From positions 19,577 to 83,576 of the forward strand of contig JAPPEU010000080.1 of the NCBI GenBank assembly GCA_028875245.1: a DNA stretch of 64,000 nt, written 5' to 3'. Shown here piece after piece: positions 55,193 to 63,839 of this stretch. The notes under the pieces are model-generated. The model was not told where the DNA came from. It saw only the letters and a program-made list of their open reading frames with translations, and searched no databases. The first letter of the stretch is position 1; each line of letters opens with the position of its first letter. This DNA comes from Chloroflexota bacterium (GTDB lineage: Bacteria > Chloroflexota > Anaerolineae > Aggregatilineales > Phototrophicaceae). The position numbers and the translations under genes were made by a program.

Positions 55193-56021
55193 TCATCTGA
55201 AATCGAACTACGATGACACGATCGTGCTTGATGTGACGCCGGAATCAGCCGGCTGGCAATATCTGTCATTCCGCATCGTCAAGATCAAAACGGGGCAAAT
55301 CTACCTGCATCAGACCGAGAACACCGAGCTCGCCTTGGTCCCGCTGGCCGGGGCGGGCGTGGTGCAGACGGGCGCGGGCGATTTCGCGCTCAGCCGCGCC
55401 GGCGTCTTTCAAGAGAAGCCGTCGGTGCTCTATGTGCCGCCTGGGCGAGAATTCGGCGTCGTCAGTGACAGCAGCTTCGAGTTCGCGCTGGGGGCGGCGC
55501 CGGCCGAAGGCAGGTATCCGCAGCGCTTGTTCAGGCCTGATGAGATCAGGTCAGAAGTGCGCGGCGGGGGCGCGGCGCGGCGTCAGGTGCATCACAGTCT
55601 CGCGCATCCATTGCCGGCCGAACGGCTGATTCTTTACGAAGTCTACGTGCCGGGCGGCGCCTGGTCGGGTTATCCGCCCCATTGCCATGACGGCTATGGC
55701 GGCTCGGCGCATCTGGACGAGACCTACTACTTCCGCACCGACCCGGCCAACGGCCTTGCCCTCCATCGCAATTATCGGCGCGACACCGATTTTGAGGAGA
55801 TCTTCGCCGTTCGCGATACCGACCTGGTGCTCGTGACGCAGGGATTCCATTCGACATCGGCGGCGCCCGGCTCCAACCTGTACTTTCTGAATTACCTGGC
55901 CGGCGAGCTGCTCGATGACGAGCGCAAAACACCCCCTTATGACGATCCGGATTACGCCTGGCTCAAAGAAGACTACACGAGCAACTTGATGCGCCTGCCC
56001 ATCATGAGCTGGCAATCGTAA
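55185..56021 (+). CDS. iolB: IolB-type isomerase, copy 2
   Basis: The protein is 278 aa from ATG 55185 (GAGGAAA upstream), overlapping the iolC copy by 8 bp. It is a double-cupin IolB relative: WQYLSFRIVKIKTGQIYLHQTENTE, RQVHHSLAHPLPAERLILYEVYVPGGAWSGYPPHCHDGY with histidine metal ligands, DETYYF, and NLYFLNYLAGELLDDER at the end. It diverges clearly from copy 1 at 22825, with a shorter first cupin. Confidence 0.87.
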   Translation: MSNHLKSNYDDTIVLDVTPESAGWQYLSFRIVKIKTGQIYLHQTENTELALVPLAGAGVVQTGAGDFALSRAGVFQEKPSVLYVPPGREFGVVSDSSFEFALGAAPAEGRYPQRLFRPDEIRSEVRGGGAARRQVHHSLAHPLPAERLILYEVYVPGGAWSGYPPHCHDGYGGSAHLDETYYFRTDPANGLALHRNYRRDTDFEEIFAVRDTDLVLVTQGFHSTSAAPGSNLYFLNYLAGELLDDERKTPPYDDPDYAWLKEDYTSNLMRLPIMSWQS

Positions 56022-56175
56022 CGCAATGGGGGAACTGACCAGGCGGAAGTTGGAATCCATCAATGATATGTCGAGCAGTCGCAAATCCCGACCGCATCAG
56101 CACTTCGCCCGGCAAAACAACTCGGTAGTTCCAAGTTAGTCATGCGAACACTGACGAGCAATCTATAGACAAAGT

Positions 56176-56200
56176 GGGCGAGCCACCGTCTCGCCCCTAC
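56176..56200 (-). repeat. REP-like GTAG hairpin
   Basis: On the minus strand: GTAG then a GGGCGAGACGG/CCACCGTCTCGCC-like stem with GGTGGC in the loop region. Close to the hairpins bordering the RAYT gene. Confidence 0.8.
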
Positions 56201-56225
56201 AAATGATTGCTTTCGCGGGTTCGTA

Positions 56226-56270
56226 ATTTTGTGTGAGCCGAGTTGTCACTCGCGAGGGACTGTGGTGAAA
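56226..56270 (+). repeat. 45-nt dispersed element, copy C
   Basis: Identical over 45 nt to copy A at 14503-14547. It is preceded by a REP hairpin and a GCGGGTTCGT stretch, as in the other copies. Confidence 0.9.
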
Positions 56271-56403
56271 AAACCTGTGCAGTGCTCGCCAAAGGGAATA
56301 TATCCGCGATGTTTAACACGCAAAGCTAATACATCGAATTACGTCCAACCCTTGCGCTGTGGTAAACTTGAAATAGACAGGCGGTAATTTCGAGTTCAGT
56401 GCG

Positions 56404-58770
56404 ATGCCGATGCGAATTCTCGTTTTGTGCATATTGATGGCTTTGCTCAGCGTGGGCGGGCAGGCGCAGCACGAGCAGCGTGTTACCACGGTTGCGGAAG
56501 GTCTGTATCACCCTGCCGGCTTGGCGCTCTTGCCGGACGGCTCGATTCTGATCGCCGAGGCTGGCGGGCATGGCGAGCGCAGCGCCGGCATCAGCCTGCT
56601 GAGGCGCGATGGCAAACTGGGCCGCCTAATCTCCGGCATCCCCAGCACATTCTCCAAGGACAATTTGCCCAGCGCGCCGGCGGTGGCGGTTTCGCCCGAT
56701 GGCGGCAGGATCTTGGTCGCCTTGGCTGGCGGCCAGCTCTACGGGCTACCCAGCGCAGCGGCGGGCGCGCTGCCGGCGATTCCGCTCAGCCCCGCGGATC
56801 TCAATCGGCGCGCTGCCGGTTCTGGCGGCGTCTTCCTCTTGCATCCATTCGACATTGCCTTCGCTGAAACCGGCGCGCCAGTGGTGACGGATGCCGCCGG
56901 GAACGGGCTGGTCCTCGAGAGCGAGGACGGCTCAATTTCCTACATGCATCGCTTCGCCGCCTTGGATAACCCGAATCATACCGGCGGCAGGCTGGAGCCG
57001 CTCCCCACCGGTCTCGCCCGGCGCGGCGCCTCCATGGTTGTGACCTTGTTCGGCGGCTGCCCGCATGTCGCCAACAGCGGAGAATTGGTGGAGGCGAGCC
57101 CGGACGGGCGCCAGCGGACCCTCGTTGATGGCTTGAACATGCCGATTGATGTCGCCGTTGACGCCGCCGGCGATGTCTGGATTCTGGAGTTCGCGACGTT
57201 GACGCCGCGCACAGACTGCTTCAGCGGCCTGCACAAACAAGAGGCCAGCGGTCGGCTCAGCCGGATCAATGCTCAGGGCCGCCTGGAGACTGTCCTCGAT
57301 GGCTTGCATTTTCCCGTCTCCCTGCTGCCGCATCCCGACGGCGGGATCTATATCAGCGAAACCTACGCCGGGCGCATACTGCATGTGAGCGACGACGCGC
57401 GGGCGAAAGCGCCGCAGCGATTCCCGCGTCATGACAAGCCGGCGGCCAGCTATATTGAGCTGCGCGACCTGGACCAGGCATTGCGCTCCGTCATTGCTGA
57501 ACAAGGCTTGGCGCCGTATCCGGGGCGGGAGCTCATCGAGCCGGAAAGCGAGCTGGCGCAATTGGGGCGGGATCTGTTCTTTGACCCCATCCTCTCGGGC
57601 GATCAGAATATCGCCTGCGCCACCTGTCACCATCCTGAATTCGCCATGACGGACGGCCGTGTCCTGCCGATCGGCGCCGGCGGGCAAGGGCTTGGAGAGA
57701 GCCGCTCATTTCGAAAGCTGATCCATGCAGTTTCTGCGGGCGGCTCAACAAACGGCGATGCCATCGCCAATCCCTTCATTGAGGTCTTCATCCCGCGCAA
57801 CAGCCCGACCATCATCAATAGCGCCCTGCTGACCAGCCAGTTCTGGGATGGGCGCGTCGAGCGAAGACCGGACGGCGAGCGCGTCCACACGCTGGAAGAC
57901 GCTATCAACGAGCTCGACCTGGAAGATCCGCTGCTGGCGCAGGCCCTCTTCCCGATCACATCCCAACACGAGATGGCCGGCCTGACCTTTGGCGACCACC
58001 CGCCGATGGTCATTCGCTTGCTCCTGTTGGAACGCCTGCGCGCCAACGACAATTATGCCCAGCGCTTTGCCCAGGTCTTCGACAGTCCGCATCTGACGCT
58101 GCGACAGTTTGGCGAGGCGATCGCCGCCTTCGAGCGCCAACTGATCTTCACGGCAGCGCCCTGGGACGACTACCTGGCGGGCGATAACAAGGCGCTGGCG
58201 GAATCGCAAAAGCGCGGCGCGCTGCTGTTTTTCGGCGCGTTGAATCGCGAGGTCAATTGCGCAGCCTGCCACAGCGGCGATCTTTTTACCGACATGCGCT
58301 TTCATAATCTGCTCGCGCCGCAGCTGGGCCCGGGCAAGGATAATGGCCCGGAGGGCGTCGACGATTTCGGGCGGGCCAATGTGAGCTTCGATTATCGCGA
58401 CCAGTACCGCTTCCGCACGCCGAGCCTGCGCAATGTTGAGTTGACCGCGCCTTACTTCCACAGCGGCGCTTATCCTGAATTGGCCGCTGTCATCTGGCAT
58501 CACGCCGATCCCTGGCGCGCGAATATCGTCTATGACGCGCGGCAGCATCTGCCGCCCGCTTTTCACGATCAACTGCTGGCTTACGATTTTGAGCGTCAGG
58601 CGCATTCGGTCGCCTGGCCCATTGAAGCGGGTCTGCCGATGAGCGAAGACGATGTCGCCGACCTGGTGGATTTCCTGCTCGCCTTGACCGACCCGGCGGC
58701 GCGCGATCTATCCCATATCACGCCGAATGAAGTGCCCAGCGGCCTGCCGCTCGATCCCCTGCCGCGCTAA
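56404..58770 (+). CDS. Beta-propeller / di-haem cytochrome c peroxidase (MauG-like) fusion
   Basis: The protein is 788 aa with a short N-terminal signal peptide (LVLCILMALLSVGGQAQ). Residues about 25-340 form repeated strands with NHL/SMP-30-like segments (GLYHPAGLALLPDGSILIAEAGG, LNMPIDVAVDAAGDVWILEFA, GLHFPVSLLPHPDGGIYISETYAG). From about 370 the chain is a di-haem peroxidase: CATCH at 405-409 and CAACH at 619-623, with the family segment TPSLRNVELTAPYFHSGAYPELAAVIWHHA. It is likely exported and acts as a periplasmic or surface peroxidase or cofactor oxidase. The fusion is uncommon. No cytochrome maturation gene is near. Confidence 0.87.
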   Translation: MPMRILVLCILMALLSVGGQAQHEQRVTTVAEGLYHPAGLALLPDGSILIAEAGGHGERSAGISLLRRDGKLGRLISGIPSTFSKDNLPSAPAVAVSPDGGRILVALAGGQLYGLPSAAAGALPAIPLSPADLNRRAAGSGGVFLLHPFDIAFAETGAPVVTDAAGNGLVLESEDGSISYMHRFAALDNPNHTGGRLEPLPTGLARRGASMVVTLFGGCPHVANSGELVEASPDGRQRTLVDGLNMPIDVAVDAAGDVWILEFATLTPRTDCFSGLHKQEASGRLSRINAQGRLETVLDGLHFPVSLLPHPDGGIYISETYAGRILHVSDDARAKAPQRFPRHDKPAASYIELRDLDQALRSVIAEQGLAPYPGRELIEPESELAQLGRDLFFDPILSGDQNIACATCHHPEFAMTDGRVLPIGAGGQGLGESRSFRKLIHAVSAGGSTNGDAIANPFIEVFIPRNSPTIINSALLTSQFWDGRVERRPDGERVHTLEDAINELDLEDPLLAQALFPITSQHEMAGLTFGDHPPMVIRLLLLERLRANDNYAQRFAQVFDSPHLTLRQFGEAIAAFERQLIFTAAPWDDYLAGDNKALAESQKRGALLFFGALNREVNCAACHSGDLFTDMRFHNLLAPQLGPGKDNGPEGVDDFGRANVSFDYRDQYRFRTPSLRNVELTAPYFHSGAYPELAAVIWHHADPWRANIVYDARQHLPPAFHDQLLAYDFERQAHSVAWPIEAGLPMSEDDVADLVDFLLALTDPAARDLSHITPNEVPSGLPLDPLPR

Positions 58771-58917
58771 CTTACTGGCCAGCGCCAAGTGCATTATTTA
58801 CTAAGTATAGAGGGCGCGGATCAACCAAACTTCACTGTCACCACGCTTGAGAATCTGGCTTGGCCCAGAAAAGCGCTGTGGCAGTGTTCGCATTTTTTGG
58901 ATCGCAATCGTCCAGAA

Positions 58918-59181
58918 TTATTTCACACTGCCTCGCTCAAGCCTGTCTATCCTGTTTTCGTGATCCCGAAGCTGGACCTGCTGCTCTCTGTATGCATCGC
59001 TTAGTTCGTTGAGCGTACCGATCATCGTCTCTTGGTTTTTCTCCAACCGAGCCTGGTTTGCCTCCATCCGAGCCTGGTTTGTCTCCATCCGAGCCTGGTT
59101 TGCCTCCATTCGTGCAAGGCGTTCATCAATTCTTTGCAACACTTCCGCAAACTCTTGTCTGGTTACATATTCCTGCTGCAT
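58918..59181 (-). CDS. Coiled-coil protein with heptad repeats
   Basis: The protein is 87 aa from ATG 59181, with GAGGTGACG upstream. The centre repeats a seven-residue unit, ARMEANQ, ARMETNQ, ARMEANQ, ARLEKNQ, giving a long left-handed coiled coil. The rest is helical with charged residues. No membrane segment. Similar short coiled-coil proteins occur widely; the function is unknown. Confidence 0.6.
   Translation of the reverse strand: MQQEYVTRQEFAEVLQRIDERLARMEANQARMETNQARMEANQARLEKNQETMIGTLNELSDAYREQQVQLRDHENRIDRLERGSVK
59047..59109. repeat. Three 21-bp tandem repeats inside the coiled-coil gene
   Basis: The unit CCGAGCCTGGTTTGCCTCCA plus one base occurs three times with one changed base, at 59047, 59068 and 59089. 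It encodes the heptads of the coiled coil, so unit number may vary between strains. Confidence 0.9.
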
Positions 59182-59545
59182 CGTCACCTCACGCAAATTG
59201 CTACATAAACTCAATGAATGATACCTGTATGATACTTGTTTAGCCGAGTCAATGCAAACCTAAGGAGCCGACGCAATCCGGCTCTTCTTGCCATTTGGGT
59301 TCCTCATCCTCAACTGACATTCTCGGTCGTATCGCCTCCGCCGTCTTCACAAGCGCATGCACTTCCAACCGTAGCGCTCTTGGCGGTCTCTCTGTTATTT
59401 ACAGAAATGACAAACCTCTTGCTTAGCTGCTTGACCCGTCCGCGCCTGTCCAAATCATTCACCTCTCAAAGCGACGCCTGTGGCGGGAAGTTCACGCATT
59501 ATTTGCTACACTAGCGCTAATCGAACCAGCACATGAGGAGTGGAT
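59182..59545. other. Gene-free interval, nothing recognised
   Basis: Apart from a possible promoter for the cyclase gene, no gene, repeat or RNA could be supported. The open frame 59236-59514 has no recognisable domain and no strong ribosome-binding site. Confidence 0.5.
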
Positions 59546-60421
59546 ATGAGCTTGTCTGCTTATGGAAAACTGCCCGTCCCGCGTCTGACGCCCGACCTGC
59601 TGCGCCTGGTGAATACCGGCCGGATTTTCAGTTTGGGCGTCGATTTTCAGGAGGGCATGTTGACGCCGGGCGCGGCGATGAAATCGTATTCGATCGCGCC
59701 GCATTTGCGCCATGGCGACGAATCAACCATTGACCCGGGCTCGGCGGCGGCGGAGACAATCCGCATGTCGATACACGTCGGCACGCATATCGACGCCCTC
59801 TGCCATATCGCGGAGAAGCAGGATGCCGACGGGCGGCCCGCCAACGATGGCGAACCGCGTTTGTATGACGGCGACGACGCGACGGTCCCGGCCAGCGAAT
59901 GCGTCACCTCCGCTGGGCAAAGTCACATGAGCATCGAAAAAATGCCGCCCATCGTCAGCCGGGGCTTATTGTTGGATGTGGCCGGCTACAAAGGCGTCGA
60001 GATGCTGCCGCCCGCTTATGCCATCGGCGCGGACGACATCCGCGGCGCCTTGGCGCGGCAGGGAAGCGTCATCACTGAGAACACGGCGGTGCTGGTGCGC
60101 ACGGGAACCTATAAACTGCTGCGGGCGGGCGATCCTGTTTATCGCGATGCGCAGACCGGCTTGAACCTGGAAGCGGCCCAAACCCTTTTCGAGCAAGGCA
60201 TGACCCTGGTGGGCGCGGACAATATGGCGGTGGAGGCGATGCCGCCGATGGATCATTCGGTGCACCGTTTCCTGCTGGTGCGCAAGGGCGTGACCCATGT
60301 GGAGAATCTCAATCTCGACGAGTTGGCGGCGGCGCGCTGTTATGAGTTTCTCTTGATTATCGCGCCACTCAAATTGACCGGGGCGACCGGCTCCTGGGTG
60401 AATCCGCTGGCGATCGCCTGA
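59546..60421 (+). CDS. Cyclase family (kynurenine formamidase-like) hydrolase
   Basis: The protein is 291 aa; AGGAG lies 6 nt before ATG 59546. The metal-binding motif HVGTHIDALCH (His77, His81, Asp83) is the hallmark of the cyclase/KynB superfamily, followed by SRGLLLDVAGYKG and VLVRTGTYKLL. These enzymes hydrolyse N-formylkynurenine or other amides and lactones. No other tryptophan-degrading gene is near, so the substrate is unknown. Confidence 0.9.
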   Translation: MSLSAYGKLPVPRLTPDLLRLVNTGRIFSLGVDFQEGMLTPGAAMKSYSIAPHLRHGDESTIDPGSAAAETIRMSIHVGTHIDALCHIAEKQDADGRPANDGEPRLYDGDDATVPASECVTSAGQSHMSIEKMPPIVSRGLLLDVAGYKGVEMLPPAYAIGADDIRGALARQGSVITENTAVLVRTGTYKLLRAGDPVYRDAQTGLNLEAAQTLFEQGMTLVGADNMAVEAMPPMDHSVHRFLLVRKGVTHVENLNLDELAAARCYEFLLIIAPLKLTGATGSWVNPLAIA

Positions 60422-60459
60422 TTTGCAGAACCCGCTTGGCGCGATGCCGCCGGCCTTTT

Positions 60460-61761
60460 TCAACGCGGGAACATCTGCTCGATGGCGCCGGCCCAGGCAA
60501 GCAGCCTTTCGTCTTCACCGTAGCGGCTCACCAGTTGCAGGCCCAGTGGAAGGCCAGCGGCGCCTTGCCCAGCCGGCAAAGACAGGGCGGGGAGGCCGGC
60601 ATGCGTCCAGGGCATATTCATCGCCGGGCTGCCGGTTGCCTCCAAGCCGCGTGGCGCGACATCCGGCGCCGATGGGCAGATCCACAGGTCAATCCCCTCT
60701 GCGTCCATAACCCGGCGCAGGCGCCCGCGGAAAGCCAGGCGATGCGCGCGCGTCGCCTGCAGACGCCCCGGCGATACGGTTTGCCCCCGCCTGATGAGCG
60801 CTGCCGTGCGCGGGCGGTATAGATCGCTGGTTTGGGCGAAGCGCTCGCGATGCTGCAGCGCCAATTCGGCCGCGATCATATCTTGATGGAAGCCGTCAAT
60901 CGTCGCGATGTCGTCAAGCAGCGGGACGCGCTTGATTGTGCAACCCGCTTGTTCAAGCGCAGACAGCTGCCGGTCAAAGGCATCCAACGCTGTCGCTTGC
61001 TCCAGGTACGCGCCAACCGGCACCCCCAGGGCGGGGCGCGCTTCATACTCGCGGTCGCCCTTCCAATCGCTGATCAAGCCTGAGCAGACGGCTTGCATAG
61101 AGGCGATATCAACTGTGAAGAAACCGACATGATCGGCCGATGGCGAGAAGCTGACCAAGCCGGCGGTGGTTACGCGCTCGTAGGACGGTTTGAAACCGAC
61201 GATTCCGCAGTAAGAAGCCGGGCGCATGACCGAACCGACAGTCTGTGTGCCGAGGCTGATATGGGCCAGCCCGGCAGCGATGGCCGCCGCTGACCCGCTG
61301 CTGCTGCCGCCCGGGCTGTGGGCGGGGTTGTGCGGGTTGCGCGTCGGCCCCGGCTCGAAATAGGCGAACTCGGTGGTGACGGTTTTGCCGATGATGAGGG
61401 CGCCGGCGCGTTTCAGCTGCGTCACGACAGCCGCTTCTTCGCCGGCAAAATGCTCCGGCGGCACGCGCGTGCCGGCCCGAGTTGTGAAGCCATCGACATG
61501 AAATATATCTTTGACGCCCAGCAAGGCGCCGTACAGCGGCGGGCGGTCTTCGGGAGCGGGAAAGCGCTCTTCCAATGATGCGGCGTCGCGGCGCAAACGC
61601 TCGAAGCGATCCGCTTCCGGCAGGAAGGCGTCGATCGCGCTGTTGATTCGCTCAAAGCGCTTTTGCAGCCGGTCAATCAAATCAGAGGGCGACGCTTCCC
61701 CCCGGCGCAGGGCATTCGCGTCCGCCGCCAGTGAAATATGCTGTACAAGTGCTGTTTCCAT
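60460..61761 (-). CDS. Amidase (amidase signature family)
   Basis: The protein is 433 aa from ATG 61761; upstream in-frame Met codons at 61779 and 61797 are possible. The Ser-cis-Ser-Lys set is seen in LGVKDIFHVDGFTTRAG (Lys), HSPGGSSSGSAAAIAAGLA and GTQTVGSVMRPASYCGIVGFK. The size is typical. It converges on the cyclase-family gene. It hydrolyses an amide of unknown identity. Confidence 0.9.
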   Translation of the reverse strand: METALVQHISLAADANALRRGEASPSDLIDRLQKRFERINSAIDAFLPEADRFERLRRDAASLEERFPAPEDRPPLYGALLGVKDIFHVDGFTTRAGTRVPPEHFAGEEAAVVTQLKRAGALIIGKTVTTEFAYFEPGPTRNPHNPAHSPGGSSSGSAAAIAAGLAHISLGTQTVGSVMRPASYCGIVGFKPSYERVTTAGLVSFSPSADHVGFFTVDIASMQAVCSGLISDWKGDREYEARPALGVPVGAYLEQATALDAFDRQLSALEQAGCTIKRVPLLDDIATIDGFHQDMIAAELALQHRERFAQTSDLYRPRTAALIRRGQTVSPGRLQATRAHRLAFRGRLRRVMDAEGIDLWICPSAPDVAPRGLEATGSPAMNMPWTHAGLPALSLPAGQGAAGLPLGLQLVSRYGEDERLLAWAGAIEQMFPR

Positions 61762-61949
61762 TAGCGAATCCGCAGTCATCCGATATATGGCGCCCATGCC
61801 TAAATCTTAGTGCATTCTGCGACGGCTGACAGCTGGTATCGGCGCGAAAACCGGCAAATGAGCGGAAACCCGCCGAATGAACAGAGCAAGCCAGAAGGAA
61901 GTAGCGCTAATAGTGGCCGTGTGCTAATGTGTCGCCAAGTTGAACGATC

Positions 61950-61976
61950 TTGCCCGCAGGCGGACGCTTCTATGAT
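61950..61976 (+). promoter_or_regulatory. Possible promoter before the metallophosphoesterase gene
   Basis: TATGAT at 61971-61976 is a good -10 box, with TTGCCC 15 bp upstream. The ATG at 61988 is only 11 bp downstream of the box, so the mRNA would be leaderless or nearly so. Confidence 0.35.
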
Positions 61977-61987
61977 AGACTTTAAGT

Positions 61988-62785
61988 ATGGTGACCTTCC
62001 TCCACATAAGCGATACCCACATCAGCGCGGATCCCGCCTATCACCCGCCTGAGATTCCCGCTTCCCTGCCGCATCCGAATCGCGGCGTCGAGCGCCTGCT
62101 TGAGATGATTGATCGGCTTCCCTTTGAGATTGATTTCATCTTGCATACGGGCGATGTCTGCGCCGACCCTCAAGCGCAAGATTACCATTGCGCGCGCGAA
62201 CTTTTTTCGCGGCTTTCGCAGCCTCTGTATCTCTTGCCGGGCAATCATGACTCGGTCCGGCTGATGCGCGACATTTTGCACGATGGAGAGCGCATGCAGG
62301 TCTTGGGCGATGCTCATCTGCAACTGGGCGGCTGCCATCTCTTGACGCTGGACAGCAACGAAGAAGGCGATGTACACGCGCCGATCCTGAGCGACGAACA
62401 GATCGACTGGTTCGCTGAACGCCTTGAGTCGATTCACGATCGACCGATCATCGCGGCGGCGCATCATGCCCTGATAGAAACAGGCGTGCCCTGGATTGAC
62501 GAGCAGATGCGCGTTCAGAATGGCCAGCGCGTGCAGCGGCTCTTGCAGCAGCATCGGGACAAAATCTCGGGCGTCTTCCACGGTCACATACATCAGGCGA
62601 CGACGACCTTCAGCGGTGGCGTCGCCTACATCTGCTGCCCGTCGACCTGGTCAAACCTGGCGGGTTATCCCGGCTTGGGCGCGGCGGAACCGGATTTGAA
62701 CGTCCAAGGCGGATTTAACCTTGTGATGCTGCGAGAGGACGGCGCCTTCGTCCGGCGCTACAGCCTGCCTGCGCTCAGTCCATAA
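61988..62785 (+). CDS. Class III metallophosphoesterase (CpdA-like)
   Basis: The protein is 265 aa. Metal ligands are seen in order: HISDTHIS (Asp9, His11), TGDVC (Asp56), LPGNHDS (Asn86, His87), AAHHALIE, and FHGHIHQ. This is the calcineurin-like fold used by 3',5'-cAMP phosphodiesterases and related phosphatases. Only a near-leaderless start is visible. The next gene follows 18 bp later. Confidence 0.92.
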   Translation: MVTFLHISDTHISADPAYHPPEIPASLPHPNRGVERLLEMIDRLPFEIDFILHTGDVCADPQAQDYHCARELFSRLSQPLYLLPGNHDSVRLMRDILHDGERMQVLGDAHLQLGGCHLLTLDSNEEGDVHAPILSDEQIDWFAERLESIHDRPIIAAAHHALIETGVPWIDEQMRVQNGQRVQRLLQQHRDKISGVFHGHIHQATTTFSGGVAYICCPSTWSNLAGYPGLGAAEPDLNVQGGFNLVMLREDGAFVRRYSLPALSP

Positions 62786-62803
62786 CGCTGGCGCGAGACG
62801 CAA

Positions 62804-63805
62804 ATGGACCTGCGAGCGGGCGATTTCACGATTCGCGATTTTGCCTTCAATAGCGGCGAAGTCATGCCCGCGCTGCGCCTGCATTATCGGACCGTGGGCG
62901 CGCCTCGCCGCGACGAAGCCGGGCTGGTGCGAAACGCGGCCCTAATCCTGCATGGCACGACCGGCAGCGGCGCCCAGTTTCTGCGCGAGAGCTTCGCCGG
63001 CGAATTATTCCAGCCCGGCCAGATCCTTGATGCCGAGAAGCACTACATCATCCTGCCCGATGGCATCGGCCATGGCCGGTCAAGCAAGCCGAGCGACGGG
63101 CCGCGCATGCGATTCCCCCGTTACGGTTACCTCGATATGATCCGCGCCCAGCACCGCCTGCTCACAGAAGGCTTGGGCGTCAATCATCTGCGCCTGGTGC
63201 TGGGTACGTCGATGGGCGGCATGCAGACCTGGCTTTGGGGCATCGCCTATCCCGATTTCATGGATTGTCTCGTGCCGCTCGCCGCGCTGCCGGCCGAGAT
63301 CGCCGGGCGCAATCGCATGATGCGGAAGATGATCATGGACTCGATTCAAAATGACCCCGCCTGGAACGGCGGCGACTATGAAGCGCAGCCAGCCGGCTTG
63401 ATTAACGCGATCCACTTGCTGATCATGATGACGAGCTGCCCGCTGCAATGGCGCAAAGAAGCGGGGACGCGCGCGGCCGCCGACGCTTTTCTGGCGGAAC
63501 GAATCCACAATTCTGCCTCGGCGCTGGACGCCAACGATATGCTCTACGCCTTCGCCGCTTCCGAGGATTACAACCCGGCGCCGCATCTCGCGCGCATCAA
63601 GGCGCCGCTGCTGGCGATCAATTCAGCCGATGATCTAGTGAATCCGCCCGAGCTGGGCATCATGGAAGCGGCGCTGCGGGATGTGGAGCGCGGGCATTAT
63701 GTGCTGCTGCCCATCTCCGAGCATACTCGCGGCCACGGCACGCATACGCTGGCGGGCTTGTGGAAGCATCATCTGGCGGCCTTTCTCGCTGACGCAGACG
63801 CTTGA
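62804..63805 (+). CDS. Alpha/beta hydrolase of the homoserine O-acetyltransferase (MetX) type
   Basis: The protein is 333 aa. Nucleophile elbow LGTSMGGMQTW (Ser136), oxyanion region ILHGTTGSG, catalytic Asp in LLAINSADDLVNPPE and His in SEHTRGHGTHT. The pattern FGTSMGG/GHG is shared with MetX acyltransferases, but the protein is shorter and lacks a clear C-terminal lid, so it may be a hydrolase rather than an acetyltransferase. No methionine genes are nearby. Confidence 0.85.
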   Translation: MDLRAGDFTIRDFAFNSGEVMPALRLHYRTVGAPRRDEAGLVRNAALILHGTTGSGAQFLRESFAGELFQPGQILDAEKHYIILPDGIGHGRSSKPSDGPRMRFPRYGYLDMIRAQHRLLTEGLGVNHLRLVLGTSMGGMQTWLWGIAYPDFMDCLVPLAALPAEIAGRNRMMRKMIMDSIQNDPAWNGGDYEAQPAGLINAIHLLIMMTSCPLQWRKEAGTRAAADAFLAERIHNSASALDANDMLYAFAASEDYNPAPHLARIKAPLLAINSADDLVNPPELGIMEAALRDVERGHYVLLPISEHTRGHGTHTLAGLWKHHLAAFLADADA

Positions 63806-63839
63806 TCCATCATTCTTTTGTCGAAAACCCCACATATTT

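Larger units (their letters stand above)
56022..56403. other. 382-bp gene-free interval with REP hairpin and 45-nt element
   Basis: No gene is supported. It holds a reverse-strand TGACTAACTTGG motif (56131-56142), a REP hairpin (56176-56200) and copy C of the 45-nt element (56226-56270). The last 130 bp lead to the di-haem protein start at 56404 and presumably carry its promoter, but no box is convincing. Confidence 0.7.

Noticed and set aside
59047..59109. Possible CRISPR array
   Set aside because: The repeats are contiguous 21-bp units without spacers, and they lie inside a coiled-coil gene in frame.
59236..59514. 92-codon open frame between the coiled-coil and cyclase genes
   Set aside because: Low-complexity Ser/Leu-rich product, no start signal and no homology pattern known to me.
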